This document shows, one piece after another, positions 58,401-64,000 of a DNA stretch of 64,000 nt; position 1 is the stretch's first letter; every line of letters starts with the position of its first letter. The notes beneath the pieces are model-generated. The model made no database searches. It was not told where the DNA came from and worked only from the letters and a program-made list of their open reading frames with translations. Source of the DNA: Quillaja saponaria (Eukaryota; Streptophyta; Magnoliopsida; Fabales; Quillajaceae); contig CM055617.1 in the NCBI GenBank assembly GCA_029379385.1, positions 7,750,001 through 7,814,000 on the forward strand, in the 5' to 3' direction. The position numbers and the translations under genes are program-made.

Positions 58401-61400
58401 TTTGTCACAAGCTCAAGGAAGATATACAGTGTAGTTTTGTCCTGGGAAAAACAAGTTATAAATCAAAAAATAAAAAGTAAAAACACTTGAAATAAATTTG
58501 CTATCTAGGGATGGAAAAAAAAAAAAAAAAAAAACAGACTAGTAAACAATGATATACATACTAAATAAACTCCATTCCCCATCCCTTCCCCCTCCTCCCC
58601 AACACCCCACCCCCAACAGAATTAGTAAGAGACTGGAGGAAAAAAGAAGCAAATGAAGAATAAGTGTAACAGACTTCGTCTCTAGAGTTTGTAGCTCAAA
58701 ATCTTGTACACCCCCTCCTTTAGGATGGAACCCGTTAATACCTGCATGTTTAATTCCTTATGTGTCAAGGTGTTTAATTTTCCCCACGATTTGCATCCAT
58801 GCATACATACATGAATAAAATCATTTGATCTTACTTGTACATAATTAGGGTAAGTCCAACAAGCCTTTTTTGGGCCAATTTTCAGAAGAAAAAAAAAGGT
58901 TTTCCAAAATGGGCTTATCCTAATTAGAGGCTTAATAAGCCAACAAATGGGGGTCCTTTTCCATAATCAAAGGGGCCAAAATCTTAAAAGAGAGATAGAG
59001 GATAGAGAAAGAAAAGTAACTTCATGATTTTATTGTTTGTGGGACCAAGAAAAACAATTATATTAATCACCCAATTCAACCAATTCCATCAGCCATTTGG
59101 TACTCTGCTCTTAGATAAAGGTATGTGCACCTACATGGAGGTCACTCTCCTCTCCAACTTCCTTCATAGTAAATTAATAACATCTATCCACCTATGTTTA
59201 CTACATAACCAAGATGCTTCGTAAAGAAAAAGTGGTTCTCAGCCAAAATGGTGCTTAAATATTACAATATGTAGAAATGCTGCGGCAAGAAAATGCATAA
59301 TAACAGGAAATTCTGAATATTCTTTAAAGAAGAGTATATGGTAAGAATAAAAGAGATGCCGAGTCTGAAAGAAGCATACCTTGTCTGTGCCAAGATATTG
59401 AACTATGTTCTCGTGTTCGAACTGACTCAAAAGAGAGATTTCCTGAATCGTTAACCAAGAAATAGAAAAAAGAAAGAAAATAAAACCCACATTAGGACTT
59501 TACTTATTGTAGATCATAAGATTGCATGAGATTGTAACATGTCTGTGTGTGTCAAAAGTCAAACTTCCACTTGAAAACCAAAATGGAAGACTAAATTGAG
59601 AGCCAGAAAACAAGAGAAGGGAAAGAAAAAAAAGGTCTGCAAATCTCTTTAGGTACATGGCTAAACCTTTGAAAACCAAAAGGGAATGATGGGGAACAGA
59701 AAGGTCCAAGGACAGGACATTGATAATTAAGATAGAGAATTAGTAAAAGTCGTAATCAGCTATATGAGCATTCATGAGGATGAGAGTTTCCCACCTGCTG
59801 TAGTTGGAAAATACTCTGTTTTCCCTGGCTTCCTTGATCCAACAAAGAGACCTCCTTTACTGCAAAAAAGAATCCATCACTGCAGTAAAACGAAATGAGA
59901 AGAAATCTCCGTGTGAAAGGAACAAAACGTTAAAAACAAGTGGAATGCCAACCACCAAAAGTTATATTTGCAATAAATGATGATCACAAATATTGGGTTC
60001 TGTGGTACATTTTCGAGTAGTACAACAGGGCTCTTAAAGCCACTCAAATAATTTGAACTCATAAGACACTTGGCTTTTTGAGTCTGTTGACACAGTTTTC
60101 TCTGATAAAACGCCCACCATCTGCCTCACTCCATAACCCTCCCCCTAAAAAAATAACTGGAGATATTTATTAGTGACAAAGATAATGAAAGGGCAATGTC
60201 TTCTTCAAACTGCCAAGTTAGTTCACTAGAAGAAGTTTCCAGTGTACACTCCCAGGCTTCCTGACAATTCGAGGATCTCATTCAATTTTTTATTTATTTA
60301 ATGGGATTGTGGAAACTAATTTTGGCAGAAACCTAAGAATAACATAATATTTAATGGGATTGTGGAATATTAACAATAAATGCAAGTCCATATTCAAACT
60401 GTGGCCAACAAACTCTGACCAGTTCTATGGACATGGACAAAACAAATGTGTCAATGACGGAACTATATATAGAAGTAAACAACAATGTTAAGGTTTGGTA
60501 ATCCATGTAGATTTGGTGGTAGATGTGAATGCTGACAGTATAGAGTAAAAAAGGGAAAGGTCTACTTACTCCGTAAAGCCTTCATACACAGTGCCAAAAG
60601 ACCCACTTCCCAAAAGCTCACCCTTTTGCCACGATGAGAAACTGCGTCTGACTTTCCCGTTAGGGGAGATAATATACACCGAGTCTGTAATTATTCCGGA
60701 AGGATTACCATTTATGTCATCATCTTCATCCAGGGATGTAGATGAACAAGAGTCCAAACGAAAACTTGGTGTCTCCATGTCTGAACCCATTTGATTCCTC
60801 CCTTCTCCCAATTTCTCCAATCACCTTATCTTTTTCTTCATCCGATGAACAAACACCCCTATCACAAACCAGTGAAATCGCTTCACTATGATCCTGGGGA
60901 GCGAAAGACTTCAGTATATCCCAAGTGGAGCTGACATGGTCAACAACTGGGGCCAACATCGCCGGCGGAGGCGCAAGAAGAGGAGGCCTAACACCCTTAA
61001 TTCCTCCACCAGCATCCCTATGCCGCACACCAACTGAATCAGAACAAGCATTAAGCTTATGACAATTGCTTTCATCACCCACTAAACCTGAGCTACTTTT
61101 CAACTGGGAACACTCAAATTCTGGCTCAATATCCGTATTAAGCCCAACCCCACTTTTAAATTTAGTTGAAACTTCATCTTCCACTTTCTCACCAAGGGTT
61201 TTACAATCAATTGAACGAGATCCAGCAGCAAGGTAAAAAGAAGAACGTGCCTTTTGGGCTTCCCAATCTGCGAGGGGAATCGAAAAGTCATCAGGAGAAA
61301 GCCCAAGACTGCGACAGATAAGGTCGAATTCGCCGTCGGCAGTACCTTCGACTCGGAAGCTTGTTTGGTGATCCAATAATGGACAAAGGTCGCGGGACCG

Positions 61401-61520
61401 AGTTCGGAGGCCAGGTGAGTGATCATCGAAAAGAGAAGTTTCGGGCACAACATAATTGATGTTCTTAATTGCGTTCCGGCGTTCCAGTTTGGGCTTCCCA
61501 CGCTTTTTCTTGGCCTCCAT
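55410..61520 (-). CDS. MEKK1: MEKK1-type MAP kinase kinase kinase, one apparent frame break
   Basis: Eight minus-strand exons: 61520-60570, 59879-59795, 59442-59380, 58441-58284, 57111-57039, 56904-56845, 56107-55997, 55622-55410, about 570 residues. Exon 1 holds the regulatory N terminus (MEAKKKRGKPKLERRN; DLICRSLGLSPDDFSIPL) and opens the kinase with SWQKGELLGSGSFGTVYEGF. Then come the ATP-lysine block FFFAVKEVSLLDQGSQGKQ, the catalytic loop VVHRDIKCANILVD, LADFGLAKATKL, activation segment SKGSPFWMAPEVV, ADIWSLGCTVLEMLTRQPPY, and FRIGRGEPPLVPDSLSKDAR. The family phosphorylates MKKs in immune and stress signalling. Exon 1 needs a one-base shift between about 60,825 and 60,727, in the poorly conserved linker before the kinase domain. 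All other junctions keep frame. Introns are up to about 1.2 kb. Confidence 0.92.
55652..55737. repeat. 43 bp tandem duplication in MAPKKK intron 7
   Basis: Units 55652-55694 and 55695-55737 both start 'cttagacttcaaatcaaatt' and are almost identical, which suggests a recent slip or duplication. It starts 30 bases beyond the exon 8 acceptor on the intron side, close to where a branch point would be. Confidence 0.85.
57670..57960 (+). repeat. Dispersed SINE-like or LTR-derived repeat, copy 2 (MAPKKK intron 4)
   Basis: Carries 'gtggtactaaagcatggttg' (A-box-like), 'ggttcaagtttcagtgaccc' (B-box-like) and 'gtccacgtgcaaatgcacgt' in the same order as 53200-53410. It lies opposite to the direction of the kinase gene. 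Classification as a tRNA-derived SINE is tentative. Confidence 0.45.
58507..58532. repeat. Poly(A) tract in MAPKKK intron 3
   Basis: An uninterrupted A run of about 20 bases followed by 'cagactag', near a C-rich stretch at 58577-58616. It may be a retroposon tail, but no body was recognised. Confidence 0.6.
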
Positions 61521-64000
61521 TTTCGTCTGTAAAACTCAGATTGGAAAACTGGAAGAGTGCCGGCAATTGGTTTGTACTTTGTATGCATAGTGAAAATGGA
61601 CAGTGTTTTCCACGTGGCGCAATACTAGGTAACAGACAGGGAGACGCAGGCACCTTGAAAGCTATTTGTACGGTTAAATGGTATCATAATACCTATGAGA
61701 ATTCAGAGCTGACCTTAAGATTTACCATGTTGCCATATTTATGTTGAAAAACTGAAATTCAATCATGAAAAATAAACAAAAAATAATTACAATTGCAATT
61801 GCAATCACAAGATTATAACCAAAGAAAAATACTAACCAAATAATTTTGTATTATAATATAAAGTATTTGTATTGATGTAATGGACTCATATTATATATGA
61901 AATTGAAATGATTCATTAATTATTTAGGCAAAAAAATAAAATAAAGTAATATGATATACACATATCTCATACAAGTGTCATATCGTATTTTATTTTTGTA
62001 ACTAAATATTCTAAATCACTCTTAATGTATTAGTCCATTAAATACTCTCATCAATCTTAATTAATTATAAAGTACATTTAATCAGAGCAAAAAATTGAGA
62101 AATATTTTGCTTAAATTTTCTTTATTTGTCTTTATCTTTTAAAGTTAATATTTTGTCTTGGGATTAGCTCGTGGGCTCATTTATGAGCCTATTTTCTAAA
62201 ATCTAAAATCAAGCAAAATGGATTCAAATATCAAATATCTTATAGAAAATCTAAGGTGTGTTGTCACTAAACTAAATCTGTTATTGTATTATAATTTTTT
62301 AATAAATTTATTTATTATATGTTTATATTACATATTAAAAATATAAATAAATAAATATATTTAATTATTTTAAACGAGTCGGGCTTACGAGTTTTGGAGT
62401 CGAGCGTTGCAAAGTTCAAGCTCGGCTCATTTACTAAACAAGCCCTAAAATAAAACCCAAGCTCGAGCAAGCCCTTACCGAGCTTATTCACGAGCTATTC
62501 ATGAACAGCTCGGATCATTTGGAGCCCTAACTACTATATTTATTTCTCAGTCATCTTATTTTTCTACTCTTACATACCTCTAATGGTTTCCAATACAAAA
62601 AAATTCATAAAAATCAACAATAAAATTTAAAAAAAAAATTAAGTGAAGAAAAAGAAATTAATCTTTTTGATATAAAAATTTGAGAAGAAAAAAATTTATG
62701 GTATAAAACTAATTTACTTTTTCAAGAAACATATTGGAATGTCAATGAAATGATGATAGGAAAAAACACAAGAAATAACAATCTTTTTCTTTTCTATTTG
62801 AAATAACAATCTTTTTCTTTTCTATTTCTTAATATATATATATATATATATTCAACCAAATAAACAATACAAAAGCTATAGAAAAAATTCGGATAAAAAT
62901 TACCAAAATTTTAATCTTTGTGATACTTACTATTTATTTGAAAAAAATTAAAGAATCCCTAGAGGAGAAGGAAGGTAGAAGAAATAATAAGAAATGCAAG
63001 TGAGAAAGAGGTGAAAATAAAAAAATAATTATACATAGTAATAATAAATTTTAATGAGATAAGATAAATTAGTGGACTAATATGGTAAGAGATTATTTAG
63101 AGTGTTTGGATATAAGAATAAGAATAAGATTGGGCACTTGTGTGAGTATGTGTGTATAGAATGTTACTCAACAAGAATATGATTCACATATATTAATGAA
63201 TATTTGTTCCGACTCTAAGTTAAATTGTATTTCTATTTATATGGGATTTGAATTTTTTTTTCCGGTACAGCAGATAGTCTAGTTTGGAAAGAGAATGAAC
63301 ATTTACTCATCTCCAAGAAATTAGTGTATCTAATTAAATTATAATTACCTTCTCTTTGTGTCTATTTCTCTTCGTAGATCATTCTCCTGTTTAAATCTAG
63401 ATTCATATTGTGAATTTCTAATAAGAAAGACTCTAGACAAAAATACTTATTGATAAGTCAAATTATTAATCATTGTTTTACATAGCTTGCTTAAGAATAC
63501 AAGGATATAAGTGAGTAAAAGATTAATATAAAGTCAAATTGGACTTGAGGAATAGTTAATAGTTTATTATGATATAACCACCGATTTCATAATTTAATGG
63601 CAACAAAAATTCAATGGAATAGGAGAAAATAAGTTTGAAATTGGAAATTAAGAAATTGACCAATTATTATTGTTTTGAATTAACAAGATAGATAATGTCG
63701 ATGTGTGCACATTGTCATGGCAAGCAAGGCGTGAAGATTCCATTTTTGTCTTTTTCATGACAAAAACATTGGTTGCTCCATCGTTTTATCCTCGTTTCGT
63801 TGGTTTACTCTAGATTATGTAATACAACTGGCATCAACAAAATTAGTTTATATAACCAAAACTAAAGAGAGAAGAAATAAAGTAAAATTGTACATGTATT
63901 AAAAAGACAAAAAAATTTAAATATGAAAAAAAAAAGAAGCAAAAATAAAAATACATAATATTGAGTAAGTCCATAAATCTTGATTTTTGATCAAGTCTTG
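61521..64000. other. MAPKKK upstream region, then AT-rich intergenic
   Basis: Just upstream of the kinase start lies a less AT-rich leader or promoter segment (to about 61,680). Beyond it the sequence is very AT-rich. At about 62,380-62,525 there is a segment with repeated 'gagctcg'/'cgagctt' words ('aagctcggctcattt', 'cccaagctcgagcaagc', 'cacgagctattcatgaac'), a pattern often seen as a dispersed repeat in plant genomes. An (AT)n run is at 62,833-62,851. No gene was seen. Confidence 0.5.

Noticed and set aside
58844..58940. Possible small inverted element ('ttagggtaagtcca' with 'gggcttatcctaa')
   Set aside because: The arms match for only about 13 bases with mismatches, which is not enough to call an element in AT-rich intron DNA.
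1..64000. CRISPR arrays, tRNA or rRNA genes, bacterial operons
   Set aside because: No regularly spaced repeats, no cloverleaf with proper boxes and no rRNA blocks were seen; gene structure is fully eukaryotic.

Overview
This 64 kb window is nuclear DNA from a dicotyledonous plant. It has AT-rich intergenic DNA, genes split by many GT-AG introns, L1-type LINE, LTR and MITE remnants, and proteins of plant-specific type such as a DUF1644 protein and a MEKK1-type MAPKKK. The species cannot be fixed from the sequence alone. No bacterial-style operon, CRISPR array, rRNA or tRNA gene was seen.

Layout. Positions 1-11,200 are a transposon-rich desert. It holds LTR-retroelement debris, two copies of a roughly 700 bp repeat that carries an inverted-repeat (MITE-like) core, a 155 bp tandem duplication, a LINE 3' fragment and a nearly full-length but broken L1-type LINE on the minus strand (about 6,160-10,860). 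Seven protein genes follow: a TMEM87/lung-seven-transmembrane-like Golgi protein (+, 11,389-16,115), PYM (+, 17,178-20,071), ribosome assembly factor MRT4/MRTO4 (-, 21,062-23,488), separase ESP (+, 23,806-42,701, 27 recognised exons), a DUF1644 zinc-binding protein (-, 44,970-46,070), kinetochore protein NDC80/HEC1 (+, 49,944-53,960) and a MEKK1-type MAP kinase kinase kinase (-, 55,410-61,520). The last 2.4 kb is AT-rich with no gene seen.

Gene relationships. MRTO4 and ESP are head to head, with 317 bp between start codons. DUF1644 and NDC80 are also divergent; NDC80 has an exact E2F-type site and an AACGG mitotic core just upstream, and the MRTO4/ESP interval carries similar motifs. Separase (cleaves cohesin at anaphase) and NDC80 (binds microtubules at the kinetochore) both act in chromosome segregation and lie about 7 kb apart. 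The other genes serve different processes: exon junction complex recycling, 60S ribosome assembly, Golgi trafficking and stress MAPK signalling.

The most notable signals are four single-base frame breaks in separase and one in the MAPKKK, although splice sites and catalytic motifs are intact. The separase introns also hold a tandem copy of part of an exon, a TRIM-like mini LTR element with recognisable primer-binding and polypurine sites, and a roughly 500 bp long-TIR element. All coordinates and splice sites were read by eye and may be off by a base or two. I found no clear novel system.
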